The notes under the pieces were generated by a model. It was not told where the DNA came from. It searched no databases and worked only from the letters and a program-made list of their open reading frames with translations. The position numbers and the translations under genes are program-made. Below, piece after piece: positions 37,152 to 48,307 of a stretch of 64,000 nucleotides of DNA. The stretch is taken from positions 1,350,362 to 1,414,361 of the forward strand of contig ML976980.1 of NCBI GenBank assembly GCA_010015675.1. Direction: 5' to 3'. The DNA comes from Byssothecium circinans (lineage: Eukaryota; Ascomycota; Dothideomycetes; Pleosporales; Massarinaceae). Within the stretch, counting starts at the first letter, position 1. Each line of letters starts with the position of its first letter.

Positions 37152-39695
37152 TTATCTCCTATCAACCAACACCCTAGGCCCCTGCTCCTCATCCACGGGA
37201 GCAGGAGGCCTCCAATCAAACAGATCAAACGCTTCCGTGCTCCAAGGCCCCACATCATCATCAGCAGGCGGCGTCACAACCTCCTGCCCACCACCAGGAA
37301 TACCTAGATTCGCAGTGTTGACGTTCAAGCTGCTCGTGCGCTGGAACTTGCGCCTCGGATCTGTCCGCTTGACCAGTGCGGCCAACCCACCCGCTTTCGG
37401 TTTCGCAGTCACCGCCGACGCCGTCGTAGTATCGTTGTTGGACTTTGAAGTCTTTGGCAGGTTCTCTTGTTCCCATACTTCGCTTGTGCTGGGTATTGGA
37501 GCGTCGTTCTCGCTTCTCGAGCGCCGGAAGCTTCGATTGGGCGATGCATTCTGTGCGTCATCCTGTATTGGGTCATCTTCTATTCGAACGGGCTTTGGTG
37601 GCTTTTGGAGTAGAGCGGAGAGCTCGGTCGTGCTCATTAATGGTCCCGATCTGCTGGAACGAAGTGGGTGTGGGGGTAGTGCGACCGTTTCGCGACGTGG
37701 CGAGGGAACGTTGGGTTTGTTTGGCGCAACTTGCTTTTGCATGACCTTTGCTTTCTTACGGAAGCCGCCTGTTGAAAGGAGAACTTTCTTGGGAGAAACT
37801 GATACTGATGGAGGGCGTAAATTGTCCTCAACAGATCCTATGCGCTTTGATGGTGTTTCTGTATGCTCCAGGGGTGCGTCTGATGGTAAAGACTCCAACA
37901 TTGACAGTGCCTGATCGACCTGGTTCTTCTTTCCCCGCTTTTTTTCTCCAGCCTCAATTGAAGTTGTTGATTTGGGCTTTTTTGTCTTGGGTGCAGGCGC
38001 TTCGAAGGGATCTTGCTCGGCTTCCTTCCTCTTGCTCGCAGTTTTCTCCGGTTCGGGCAGCTTCGGACTCGAGTCGATCTGTATTGGCGGACTCTTCTGT
38101 TTCGTAGGCTGAATTCGAGGAGAAGACGGAGTTACTGCTAACTGCTGGTCCATCAACCCATGTATGAACTCCATATCATCAAAGTCGCCAAACGATGGCT
38201 CGGGTGATGCTTCCGGCAGCAAATCTTTTGATTCAGCTGGTGCGGGTGGGGGCTGCAGATTTCGTTGTTTATTCGTCTTGCTCGCAGCTTTTGCGGGTTT
38301 GACTGGCTTACTTGGAGGTGCGACATTGCCATCATCAGGTATTACTATGGGAATATCACCTTGCACAGACTTCTGCTCCGGTTTTCGCTTCATCTTAGGA
38401 ATACGCTTTGGCTCAAGGGGCTCACTCCATCGTGGAGGTACGGCTTGACAGAGTAGCATACCGCGCTTAACTCCGGTAGATAGCCTCAGTGGTTTCCCCT
38501 TTTTAGGTGGTGGTTGAGCTGGGACTGTCTGCTGTGGTTCTCCCTGCTTCGGCGGCTCTACCTGCTTCTGTGCCCGTGCTTGCTTTTGCAGTTCCGCTTG
38601 CTTCGCCCGCTCCGTTTGTTTCTTGGGTCCAGGCTCTTTACTCGGAGTAGGCTCCAACCTAGGCGTGGGGTCAATATGCGGGTTTTGTACAGGCTGTAAT
38701 GCAAAGTCGACATTTATGATACGGTTCGAGGCGCTGACTGGGGGCGACGACATGGGAGGAGGTTTGTGGGGTGTTTCAAGCGCTTTCACAGAGGGGACTG
38801 GGACTTTCCCTTTTGGTATCCTCGGAGCAGCACTCGTTCGAGGTTGCGCTGCGGCGCTCTGTATACTTGGTGGTGCCGGGATGACTGGAGGCAGAGAGCG
38901 CGGATTGACCATGTCCGGAGGCGTACTAGGTAAAGTAACACCGGAGGAGAAATCGTCGGGCTCGGAGTCCAGGCTGATTGCGGTGGTGTTGCGGGGGAGA
39001 GGTCTCGGAGGTGGTCGAAGGCTCTTTGCGTCTGCTGTTCTGGCCCACAGCGAAGGCTGCCTTTCCGGCGCGGGCTCTGCACCTTGGTTCGAACCGGAAG
39101 CTGTTTGTTGTATGGGGTTGTGGCTGACTTTCTGCCTTTTGTTCGCCCTCTGCACTATTCCCTCGTTTTCTTTCTCTTTCCGTGCCGCGTATGGTGATAT
39201 TATAGGCTTTGCCTTACCAATTGGCCCCTGCGATGTTCCAAGCAATGTGTTGAGCGACTTGTGGCGCAATTGGGAGCCCGTTCGAAGAGAATTACCGGTG
39301 GGAATTGCAGGTCTTGATATTGGGTTTGAAGGCGGTGCAGGCTTGCTATGCTGCGGTGCGTCCCTGTTCTTCTCGAACAACGGCGTCAGATCCGTCTGGG
39401 TGATACCCATAGCTTCTGCTACCTCCACCATGATTGGCTTGTCCAGCTGCAGCTCGTCGCCCTCCTGCAGCTCGCTGCTCTCCTTCCAGTACGTATCGCC
39501 AAGGAAGATGCGCGACTGGTCATAGACCATGACGCGGCTGTTGAACGTGTGGAATTTGAGAAAGCCATCCTGCCATCGCTTCTGCTTGCGGCGCACATCG
39601 TGGGTGTAGAGGCAGCGGAATTCGGCGACGGGCGCGGTGTTTTGGGTTGCGGGGACTGCAGACAGACGGGGCGTGGCGCGAGGAGGAGCGGTCAT
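37152..39695 (-). CDS. DUF2439 protein of the Mte1/Dbl2/ZGRF1 type
   Basis: Single exon, 847 aa. The N-terminal domain (about aa 23-95) is the DUF2439/ZGRF1-N fold: EFRCLYTHDVRRKQKRWQDG, KFHTFNSRVMVYD, IFLGDTYWK and EGDELQLDKPIMVEV. This domain is shared by budding-yeast Mte1 (partner of the Mph1 helicase), fission-yeast Dbl2 and the N-terminus of human ZGRF1, all acting in DNA-break repair and recombination-intermediate control in the nucleus. The remaining 750 residues are disordered, Pro/Lys/Ser-rich, with a Lys/Gln/Glu-rich repeat-like patch (about aa 365-400) and many basic clusters. No helicase domain follows, so it resembles Mte1 and Dbl2 rather than full-length ZGRF1. The domain call is strong; the helicase partner is inferred from the family. 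Confidence 0.88.
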   Translation of the reverse strand: MTAPPRATPRLSAVPATQNTAPVAEFRCLYTHDVRRKQKRWQDGFLKFHTFNSRVMVYDQSRIFLGDTYWKESSELQEGDELQLDKPIMVEVAEAMGITQTDLTPLFEKNRDAPQHSKPAPPSNPISRPAIPTGNSLRTGSQLRHKSLNTLLGTSQGPIGKAKPIISPYAARKEKENEGIVQRANKRQKVSHNPIQQTASGSNQGAEPAPERQPSLWARTADAKSLRPPPRPLPRNTTAISLDSEPDDFSSGVTLPSTPPDMVNPRSLPPVIPAPPSIQSAAAQPRTSAAPRIPKGKVPVPSVKALETPHKPPPMSSPPVSASNRIINVDFALQPVQNPHIDPTPRLEPTPSKEPGPKKQTERAKQAELQKQARAQKQVEPPKQGEPQQTVPAQPPPKKGKPLRLSTGVKRGMLLCQAVPPRWSEPLEPKRIPKMKRKPEQKSVQGDIPIVIPDDGNVAPPSKPVKPAKAASKTNKQRNLQPPPAPAESKDLLPEASPEPSFGDFDDMEFIHGLMDQQLAVTPSSPRIQPTKQKSPPIQIDSSPKLPEPEKTASKRKEAEQDPFEAPAPKTKKPKSTTSIEAGEKKRGKKNQVDQALSMLESLPSDAPLEHTETPSKRIGSVEDNLRPPSVSVSPKKVLLSTGGFRKKAKVMQKQVAPNKPNVPSPRRETVALPPHPLRSSRSGPLMSTTELSALLQKPPKPVRIEDDPIQDDAQNASPNRSFRRSRSENDAPIPSTSEVWEQENLPKTSKSNNDTTTASAVTAKPKAGGLAALVKRTDPRRKFQRTSSLNVNTANLGIPGGGQEVVTPPADDDVGPWSTEAFDLFDWRPPAPVDEEQGPRVLVDRR

Positions 39696-40312
39696 CGCAA
39701 CGCGTCTATGGTGTTACGGGGTGCATAGAGGGAGCGGCAGGGTGTTGATGGCTGCGTGGGAGGCGGTATCGCGATGGTGTGGTGTGGTGTGGTGTGGTGT
39801 GGGCGGGCAAGTGACGCGTTGTGGCTGAAGAAAGGCGCGACCCGCCCGCGACACCAGAGCACATGACTTGGGGCTGCCTTCCAGATGTCACCCCCACCAT
39901 GTCCATGTCCATGTCCATATCCGTCGCACGTCAGCGGCTTAGCCCATTATTGCGCGCATATCATGGCTCGCCATACCGTGTGCATCGGCGTGTGCTGCCG
40001 CGCATCGTCCAGCTCCTCTCTGCGTCGTCGCTCACGTCACTCACCGGTTGGGATGAAACGCGGGGCATTGCCAGCTGGAGCGGCGGCCTGCCCCCATGCC
40101 TATGCCTATGCCAACGCCCATGCCATTTGCACATCAATGAGCTTTTTCGTTTTCACCATCATTACTTGGGTCCGTTAGACGCGGCCTGATCCGCCCGCTT
40201 ACGGGGCACTCAGCCACGGCCCACCCTCCACTACATACCCTTAACTTTTCCCCAATCCCTTTCCACCTCTCTCCCAACAACCTGCCACTGCACAGCGGCC
40301 CCCATCACAGCC
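39696..40312. promoter_or_regulatory. Divergent promoter region with short repeats
   Basis: About 620 nt between two divergent starts. It contains a GGTGT pentamer array (about 39778-39800), a CCATGT hexamer array (39897-39918) and TGCCTA-like repeats (about 40096-40120), with CT-rich sequence just before the BAR gene start. No specific operator can be claimed. Confidence 0.5.
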
Positions 40313-42033
40313 ATGCAGCGAGTGCAGAGGAAGGTTGGGCGTCTGCCCTTCATGTCCACGCGCCTGCCCAACGAGGCAGACGTCGAGGGCATCCTGCAGG
40401 ACTTCAATGACTCGGATCAGATGTTGGAGAGGGTGGGTCCTGTTCCTGTTCCTGTTCCTGCTTCTTTCTTGTCTGTCCGAGGGGCCCGTGGCTGGCACAA
40501 AACCGGTGAACTGGCGGGGCATGTCCATCTTCATACTCACTCCACTGCCAGTCCAGGGCTCCCAGACACTATTCGATTGCATATTCTCTTTCGCAACATG
40601 TCGTTCTATCGCTGACCATCCCAGATCGAAGAAGCCGCAAAGACATGGCGGGACGCGTGGACCAACATCCTCAACCATCAGCTCACGGCCGTCGAGATCA
40701 TGCACAGCCTCTACAAACCGCTCGGCCCAAAAGGTGGCGAGTTTGGCACACAGGTGCATGCCGATACCCCACCGGAGACCATGGAGCGCTGTGTCAGGCT
40801 GGTCGAGGCATTCTCAGAGCTCAAGACGGACATGATGGAGGAGGTCAAGGACATCGAGAAGAAGCTCATCCTTCCGGCCAAGCTGGCACGAGAGTTGCTG
40901 AAGCCCATGAAAAAGGTCATCAAGAAGCGGGAGGACAAGAAGGTACGAGGGCTGCATCTCACAACCCCACCATCGGTACCATTGGTGCTAATCTGAGCTA
41001 CCAGGTGGACTACGAAAGGTACAAGAGCCGTGCCGAAGCTCTGCAAAAGAAGAAGACACGCTCCGATCGCGAGAATACGGCGCTGTCCAAGCACGAAGCC
41101 GATGTCGCGCGCGCCGCCCACGAATATGAATACGCAGACGAAGGTCTCCGAACGCAGCTCCCGAGGCTGAACGCCGCAACCTTCTCCCTGCTTCCACACC
41201 TTCTCGCGAACCAGATTATGCTGCAAAACAACTTGATTGGCAACCTCTATACTGTCCTCAATGAGTACTCACACGAGCAAGGATACCCCGATCCCCCGCC
41301 AGAGCCCGAGGAAGTCATACCTCTGTGGGAGGGAGCTTTCACCTCGCTGCGGATGGAGCTTGAGACGGGCCTTGACTTGCTCAAGAGTGGGAAAGCAATA
41401 CACCAGCCGATGCGCCTGCCGGAGAAGGGCGATACATTGACTGGACTAGGGATTAGAAACAAGGTCGGCATAAACAACCGGGGCAGAAGCACTGAATCTG
41501 TCCAGACCCTACCGTCAAGGTCACCAAGACCGGATCGATACAACCTGCCACCGCCACCTGAAGAACCGCAGGGTCCTCCCATCAATTTGTCGAGCAAGCC
41601 GTCCATGAACTCTCTCAATACTTCCAAACCGCGTTATGGTGGGTCGTCCCCTGGTCTGAGTCCGACTCCAGGTTTGGACCGTAGACGAGCTTCGGCTGCT
41701 TCGTACGCATCGTCAAATAACACAAATGGTCACGACGACTACTTTGGCAAACCACGCGTCGCTTCCGCAACATCGGGCGGTGCCGTCATGTCTCCACATT
41801 TGGCGGCAGCAAAGAAGAAGCCACCGCCCCCGCCTCCACCGAAAAAGATCGGTTCCTTTCACGGGGAGTATGTCACAGCCATGTACGACTTTGAGGGCCA
41901 AAGTCACGGCGACTTGAGCTTCCAAGAGGGAGACAGGATCCGCGTTATCAAGAAAACGAACAGCTCGCAGGACTGGTGGGAAGGCGAATTACGGGGGCAA
42001 CAGGGCAGCTTCCCGGCAAACTACGTCAAATAA
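40313..42033 (+). CDS. hob1: BAR-SH3 protein (Rvs167/Hob1 amphiphysin-like)
   Basis: Membrane-curving protein acting in endocytic vesicle scission and actin-patch dynamics. Three exons: 40313-40432, 40625-40942, 41005-42033, 488 aa. The first intron is long for this window (192 nt) with GTGGGT donor and CTGACC branch; the second is 62 nt. The BAR domain spans about aa 15-250: FNDSDQMLERIEEAAKTWRDAW, KLILPAKLARELLKPMKKVIKKREDKK, then VDYERYKSR and DEGLRTQLPRL. A Pro/Ser-rich linker with a short polyproline run (PPPPPPPKK) precedes a C-terminal SH3 domain (about aa 433-488): AMYDFEGQSHGDLSFQEGD, DWWEGELRG and GSFPANYVK at the very end. Length and order match Hob1/Rvs167. No defect seen. Confidence 0.95.
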
Positions 42034-42605
42034 TGGCACATATACTGCAGTGTGCAAACTATGTCGCGCGATAGGAGCTTCGGCGTATCTAGGTGTTCGG
42101 AGGGCTTGGTCGGTTTCTTGCAACTGATAACCCAAAATGTCTGGATATTGAGGACTCGGATAGGTAATGGTCTCATAGAGGAGGACATTTTAATGAATCC
42201 TACGGTCGTACAGTTCGTATCTTTTGCCCCAAACACATCAAGTGGCACCTCTCCCTGGCGGCGTCCACACATTATGAGGAACAGTAGCACTACCCTTTGG
42301 CTCTTAGAAGATGAGAACACAATGTTTCCTCGCCTCCATAAATAGCTCTGGGCGTCCAATCAGCCCCATTCGATACCCCGCACAGGCTGCAAAGGGGAGT
42401 TGTTCGGCCCCCACCGTGTTTTAGTCCTCCCGAAGCCGCCTGGGCGTGCCTCAGGTCGCCCCATCCTGACGAGAACGAGCTGTAACAACCGCAGCAGGTA
42501 CAGCCTCGCTGGCGGTTTGCACATATCCTGTGCCTGCTGCTCCTTCACTTATGGCTTCTAAACAACGTGCATTTGTCGTTCCGCGCTTAACGTATTATTT
42601 GAGCC
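42034..42605. other. Intergenic region
   Basis: About 570 nt between two genes on the same strand, holding the 3' end of the BAR gene and the promoter of the next. No gene or notable repeat seen. Confidence 0.5.
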
Positions 42606-43810
42606 ATGGCTGGCAAGACGGTACGTGCAGCGCAATCGCCTGCACCACCCACGATATACTAACACAGCTACAGCCTGCTTCACACTCAAAAACCGCGTCA
42701 TCAGCGCCCAAACCCTCGCTCGAACTCAAACCGCCTTTCACCCCGCGTCCAATTCCTCCCAATTCTAAACCGAGCGCGGACGCCACCGCATCGCAAGCCT
42801 CCCTCCTCACCAGCGACAATGGCGGCCAACAACCTGTCCTCGAGACGGCAATCAACATCGCCCTGAGCGCCCTCGACTCGCTCCCCACCATCGCGGGCGG
42901 CCAAGATGACATCTATCTCGCCAACCGCGACATCACAAAGTTCCTCGAATGGGATCTCGATCTCGACCGCCTGAACAGAATCCACGGACATCTCTGGATG
43001 GCCGGACGCCCGATGCGCGCGCGACCGCTCCACCGCTACAAGATGATGGGTTTCGACATCCTGCACACGCAACAGATAGACCTCCACCTCCTCAAATTCT
43101 CCAACAAACTGATCCTCAAACCGCTCGCCGAATACATGCTCTCCCACACCTTCTGGAGCGAGCACATCTGCACATACCCCACGGACACGCTCCACAAAAG
43201 CGGCAGCGGTTTCCTCCTCTCGTACATCTGGCTGCTGACCAGCCCGCTCGACCTCAAGCTCGCGCACGACCTCTTCCTGCTCCCGAGCTTCATCACCTGG
43301 CACTGGTGGAAAACCTTCGTGGCCGATTTCCTGGACCACATCGACGCCAACGCGCTGCACCAGGTGAACAAGCGCTTCCACTACGGCGACCTGCGGCTCG
43401 GCCGCATCAACTCCATCTACCGTACGCGCTACTGCCACACGCACTTCGTCCGCGGCTACCTGTACGGCTACAACCGCTACGTCGTCTTCTTCCAGCGCAA
43501 GTTCGGCTGGATACTCATCGTGTTCGTCTTCTTCAGCCTCGTGCTCGCGGCCATGCAGGTCGGGGCTTCGGTGGCGCCGTTGGCGAGCGAGACGGCCTTT
43601 CTGAGGAGCTGTTTTGGGTTCGTGGTGGCGAGTATGGTTAGTGTGGCTGCGGTGTTGGGGGTCGTTGCTGTGGTGTTTTTGGGGACGTTCCTTTTTAATA
43701 TGGGGGCTGCTATTGGGCATTCGAGGAGGATGCGTGCGGAGAGGGAGAGGATGGCGAGGGAGAGGGAGGGGGGGATGGGGGTGGGGATGGGGGGGAGGAA
43801 GGATGTTTGA
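42606..43810 (+). CDS. Fungal integral membrane protein, DUF6601-like
   Basis: Two exons: 42606-42620 (MAGKT) and 42674-43810, 383 aa. The 53-nt intron has a GTACGT donor and a perfect TACTAAC branch ahead of CTACAG. If it is left unspliced an alternative longer frame (start 42530 or 42551) stays open, so automatic callers may pick the wrong N-terminus. After a Pro/Ser linker come FLEWDLDLDRLNRIHGHLWMAGRP, RPLHRYKMMGFDI, DLHLLKFSNKLILKPLAEYML, FLLSYIWLLTSPLDLKLAHD and YGDLRLGRINSIYR. Two strong membrane helices follow (about aa 300-322 and 340-370), then an Arg/Glu and Gly/Met-rich tail. The pattern matches what I recall of the fungal DUF6601 family, but I cannot verify the number. Function unknown. 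Confidence 0.82.
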
Positions 43811-44472
43811 GGAGACGGGGAAGATGCGGTGGAGGGAGGGATGGGATGGGATGGGATGAGATGAGATGGGCAGAAGGGTTGTTAGGGAGGGTGATTGGGT
43901 GTGGGCATGCGGAGAAAGTCCTGCAATAGTGGAATGCTTTCGCCGCACGTGTCAAGAGTCAAGACCCGATCCATCCATCCAATCGACCAACCAACCAACC
44001 CATCCCCTCCGCAAAAAAAAACACCCTCTTATCCCACCACCCTCCAGAATCGAACCCACAACCCATGCAAAAATACGGCTAATAGCAGAATATGTACGTC
44101 GCAGCAAAGTAAGATGGCAGTAAGCCAATATCGAATAGCATTTACATAGCTGATTGCGTAGATATAGATCCTAAATAGGAAAGTGTATACAAGTAGAAGG
44201 AAGATGGCGCCAATGCCACTCGGCTGAGGCAGCTTGATTAAGTCATTATAGATGGGGATGTAGACACTGCGTCTTTCTTTGAGTAGAATATACAGGGGGT
44301 ATCAAAACAATTCGTAACTCTCCTTTCTCGGAGGGGGCGTTTCGTCACAGAAGAGAAAAGCGAGCAATTGAGAGCGCGTCGGAAGTCACCAGGACCCAGC
44401 TGGTAGCCTGGTACCCTGCTCCAACACCTCCCATGAGCGAATACGAAATACAGGATTTGGGATTTGGATTTT
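43811..44472. other. Convergent intergenic region
   Basis: About 660 nt. GGGATGGGAT-type repeats follow the upstream stop (43830-43870). TACAGGGGGTATCAAAACAA at about 44290 resembles one end of a TA-inserting transposon, but I found no partner end. No gene seen. Confidence 0.45.
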
Positions 44473-45615
44473 TCAAACAGTACCAGCACCATCGTGTTTC
44501 CCCTCCGTACGTACGAGAGCCTCCTCACGCTCCCGAAGCTCTTCCTGCTCCTGAGATCTATTAAACTTCCTAGTTTCGCGCAAGTGCCGCATCTTGACCC
44601 ATCTGAGCATGATGCTATTGTAGACCAGAAACAGGAAGATAGTGACGACGGAGCACGAGGATGTTACGATGATGGTTGCGCGTGCCGTGATGGAGAACTG
44701 GCCTGTAGTGTTTGATTGATCAGCGTACTGTTCGGTGGAAAGGTGGGGTATTGTGGGGGGAGGAGGGGACGGGGTACGGTACCTTCTTGAGCGGAATAGA
44801 TGTTGATGAGGGTGGAGATTAGGCCGGCGATGCTGTTCATGAGCGCCGGGAGGAAGACGCGGTTTATGACCCAGACGTAGTTTTTGTGGTGTTTGTACCA
44901 GAGCCAGAGGGAGCCTAGGACGCCGATGCCGCAGGCGAAGGAGGCGATGTAGAGGAAGGGGATGTTTCTGTTTGGGTGGTTAGGAGTGTTTGATTTCAGG
45001 GTTTCTTTGTGTCTATCGACCGTGGAATGTCATATCAAAGGCTCCTTTGGAGAAATGTCTTACGCACCTTGCCGTGGCCAGCGCATGCGCTTTCAATCCA
45101 TTATTCGCCTTCTCATCTAGGTCTTTGTCCGTCTTTAACTTGTTGAATGTCGCCGGAAACACAATATATCCGGCCAACAAGATCCACGTAAAGGCCGAAG
45201 CGAGTATGTTGTGGAGTTGAGGAACGTCGTCGAGCTCAAGGAGCATATCGATATACCGGGTCTGGGCAGTCGTGCGACGGCGCTGGAGACCTGGGCGTTC
45301 TGGCTGTTCAGTCGTGCCTTTCTTGGATGTGTTGGTATTGCTTGTCGCTGTTGTCCTTGCGGTTGCATTTGTATTGGATCGGTGGACATTCGATGGGTTA
45401 CGCTTTGGGTGTAGGCTTGGTACGTCGGGCTCCTTAAAGCGCGTCGATGGTGTGCGTGCTGGTGAGGGTTTTGTAGGTGAGGCGAGGTTTTTCGCGTCTA
45501 TCCGTTCCATGTCCTTGGACTCCTTGCTCTTGACCGTTTCTTCAGACTGCTTTGGTTTTTCTACCGTAGGGAGAATTCCCGGTTCTTCCTTGCGAGATGA
45601 TGACAAGAAAGGCAT
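44473..45615 (-). CDS. Four-pass membrane protein of unknown function
   Basis: Three exons: 45615-45068, 44967-44783, 44702-44473 (introns of 100 and 80 nt), 320 aa. The frame is kept exactly at both junctions. Residues 1-125 are disordered, Ser/Thr/Pro-rich and basic. Then four predicted membrane segments follow: LHNILASAFTWILLAGYIVF, IPFLYIASFACGIGVLGSLW, FLPALMNSIAGLISTLINIY and TIIVTSSCSVVTIFLFLVYN. The C-terminus is a cytosolic charged helix rich in Arg and Glu (RSQEQEELREREEAL). A fungal-specific family of this topology is common in ascomycete genomes but I do not recognise a named one. No signal peptide. Confidence 0.82.
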
Positions 45616-46693
45616 GGGAGTGTAAAGCGACTTGACGATATGAGAAGAGTGACTTGGGCGTGATATTCAGAGATAGAAATGAGTACTTCAACAATAAACA
45701 AGTTCCGCATCAGACATCAAACCCTCGAGACCCACCTTTCCGCCAGGTGCTTAAGTACCATCCCGCCGCCCTTCACCTCACTAATGCTTCATTACGCATT
45801 GCTCTCCTATAACCTAGGTCCGAGAAACCTGTTCCTAGCCTACCGTTGCATTGGGCTAGCAAATAACGCTCGACCGCAGCCGTTCTGAAGCGGTGCACCA
45901 GCGGAACTGTAACTTGTTTCGCGATAGAAGGGCTTGTTGCGAACGTTTGGACGGGAGTTGGTTGGTGGAGCGAGATCTTGGAGGAGCTGCAGGGGTGAGG
46001 CTGTCGATCAGTTGCGTCATTGTGCAGAGACATTGAGGTTCCTGGCTTATCGGCGAGTGTTGATGCGAGAGGGCGAGGCTGTGTGGCCAAAGCCGGGATG
46101 ACATGATGTTGCTCATGTTGGTGGAGGAGAAAACAAGATTTGTGTGACGGTGTGGTTGCGGAAGCTGTTGGACGACTTCCAAGCACGTGACCTGTTGCTA
46201 AGGCCCCCCGCCTTCAATGCTCACACCTCTTCTATCACAAACACACCACCATCATGTACTCGCCAACTACATCTTCGAGACACATGTCCTCTGCAGCTTC
46301 ACATGATCCATATACCACTATACCGTGTCCTATTAATCTACTTCGTGTTGTTTGGCGCGCCGTAACCCCGGTGGTTAATATGGAAGGCGGAAAAACACCG
46401 CGGAAGCGTCTCAACTTACCAGAGCAGGCAAGCTTCGAGAAAAGAGGACAGAGAAGCATGAATTGTCTACATGGTAAGAGCTTGGGGAGCTCATGGGGTA
46501 TATAGAAGCTGTCGGGCTGGGTGGAAACGTAGCGTTTAAAGAAAGTTCTGCTACCATTTCTCCATATCATTGCCGACTTTCTCAAGCAATTCACTACGTC
46601 TTGATTACTTTCAGTCGGTTCCCTGTAGCCTCTGATCATTCCCTTCCATACATTTAGCTCTGAAGGAGGCCTACGAAGGCCCGAAACCTCACA
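45616..46693. other. Divergent intergenic region
   Basis: About 1.1 kb between two divergent starts. Short conflicting frames only. The promoters of both flanking genes must lie here. No gene supported. Confidence 0.45.
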
Positions 46694-47443
46694 ATGCGCT
46701 TCCTCCCACTTATCCCCCTCCTCGCAGCCACCGCCTTCGCAGCAGACGCCGAATCCTCCTCCTCTTCAGCAGCAGCTTCAAGCTCATCGGAGGTTCCAGA
46801 AGAGCCCACACCCGTCGGCCAACTCTGGACCGCACAATGGAAAGACTCGGACGTCACTTCATCTTACAACAAGAAATGCGCATCTTCGTCAACATACAAG
46901 GCTCAGATCTATACCTTAGGGGAGATGTACCCAGCGCTGAAAACTTGGGCGCCAGAGTTGAAGGTCTTTTATCACAAGCAGCTTTACCCTGGGTCGTGGA
47001 ATGGTGAAGATATTCACGGTGAGGGACGAGCGTTGTTGAAGATGGACTATGAGGAATTGCCTTTTGCGGTGCGGGAATGGTATTCTCCCTCCCCCTTCCC
47101 CTCCCCCTTCCCCTTTTATTACAGAATACTGACTTCTCGCAGGCTCCAACGCAACCCCAAACAACGTCACTTCTCCGTCCAAGAAGACGTCGTCTTCTTC
47201 GCCCCCGGAGCCATCTACCCTATCGCGCCGCTCTGGGTCGAGGAACCCGAAGCCAAGACCAAGTCCGCGCTTGGTGAATGTGAGGGTGTGTTTGAAGATC
47301 TGGAGAACTATTCCGCAACGCCGAAGGATGGTGTTGTGTTGGGGAGGGTGAGCCATGAGAAGAAGGGGAAGAATGAGGTTGAATTTAGCATTGAAGCGTT
47401 CCAGGTTGAGGAGAAGAAGGCTGGTGCCAAGGATGAGTTGTGA
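46694..47443 (+). CDS. Small secreted protein of unknown function
   Basis: Not recognised. Two exons: 46694-47079 and 47143-47443, 228 aa. The 63-nt intron (GTATTC donor, CTGAC branch, TCGCAG acceptor) is a multiple of three and free of stops, so an unspliced reading also stays open. I prefer splicing because the interior reads as a CCTTCC-rich pyrimidine tract. Signal peptide MRFLPLIPLLAATAFA, then a Ser/Ala run and a folded-looking region: VGQLWTAQWKDSDVTSSYNKK, YTLGEMYPALKTWAPELKVFYHKQLYPGSW, FSVQEDVVFFAPGAIYPIAPLWVEE. Two cysteines at most are visible (KKCASS; GECEG). It could be a cell-surface protein or an effector-like protein. No GPI signal or membrane helix beyond the leader. Confidence 0.75.
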   Translation: MRFLPLIPLLAATAFAADAESSSSSAAASSSSEVPEEPTPVGQLWTAQWKDSDVTSSYNKKCASSSTYKAQIYTLGEMYPALKTWAPELKVFYHKQLYPGSWNGEDIHGEGRALLKMDYEELPFAVREWYSPSPFPSPFPFYYRILTSRRLQRNPKQRHFSVQEDVVFFAPGAIYPIAPLWVEEPEAKTKSALGECEGVFEDLENYSATPKDGVVLGRVSHEKKGKNEVEFSIEAFQVEEKKAGAKDEL

Positions 47444-48307
47444 TTGTAACGCCTATCGGGGATAATTTTTTCCTCTCTGTTTTCTTCTGGAGAAGGGATT
47501 CTGGTATTGATGGCGCTACGGTTGGTTTAGAACGGGTTGTCGGGGCCGAGTCAAGCAAGTTGACCTGCAAGTGAGTCGTAGGAAACATGGGTGCATCCAT
47601 CATCAGATAATCATCCTACTCGTCTCACCCCTTCACAGTGAAATTTATTGTGCGTACTAGCATCCATGTCTGTGCGTCGGTGGGATCTTTTCATCTGCAG
47701 AGGTAACGGTAGATTTTGCTTGATTCCAGAGCTGCGGAATGTGGATCAATCCTCTCAACGTGGATCGATCTTCTCTGAGGAGACACTTCTTTTGCTGCTG
47801 CCTGAAAGCTCGTTATCTAGGCGCGCAATGCCCTTCGGAAAGTCGTTAGTGTACATGTGGTGTAACCGTCACCCTTACTGAACCAGACAGAGAAGAACGC
47901 GAGCTCCGCACAATTATCGCATTTAGGCAGCGATGGTGATACCGGTGCCACTTGCTCGAAAGAGAAGACGTACTATATGAAGTCTCGTCTCGTCGCTCTT
48001 TCTAGAGTTACAGCACTATCGAACGACATTTCACTCAATCAACGGTCACGAACGTATTGATCGCAAATGAATCCCCCGGGGCCAGATCAGCGGTTGGGAA
48101 TTCGAAAGAGGGGAGGAGGGTTTCTAGATGATACGAGAAATGTTCATCCGGAGACACCGTGGGAGTGTGAGCAGGGGATGGGATCTCTCCTCACCAGTGA
48201 TATGATTGTGTGCCTCCGAGACTCTCCGGCCCGCGGAGGTCAGTCCTCACATCGGCTTGGCTGCTAGTAAGTGTTTCCTCCCAAGCGACGAAGATCAAGT
48301 GTTGACA
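47444..48307. other. Intergenic, no feature recognised
   Basis: About 860 nt between two genes on the same strand. No supported gene or repeat. Confidence 0.45.

Noticed and set aside
36967..37914. 315-codon open frame on the + strand
   Set aside because: It is antisense to the DUF2439 protein (37152-39695), whose minus-strand reading contains a recognised domain; the + reading has no recognisable features.
38623..39525. 300-codon + strand frame
   Set aside because: Antisense to the same DUF2439 gene; low-complexity Gly/Ser/Phe translation without any motif.
42701..43948. 415-codon open frame on the minus strand
   Set aside because: Shadow of the GC-rich membrane-protein gene on the + strand; its composition is an antisense artefact.
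44030..44100. Possible tRNA on the minus strand (GTTCGATTC-like box)
   Set aside because: The putative T stem does not pair and no matching A box, anticodon stem or acceptor stem can be built.
44286..44330. Transposon end-like sequence TACAGGGGGTATCAAAACAA
   Set aside because: No inverted partner was found within a few kilobases, so an element cannot be delimited.
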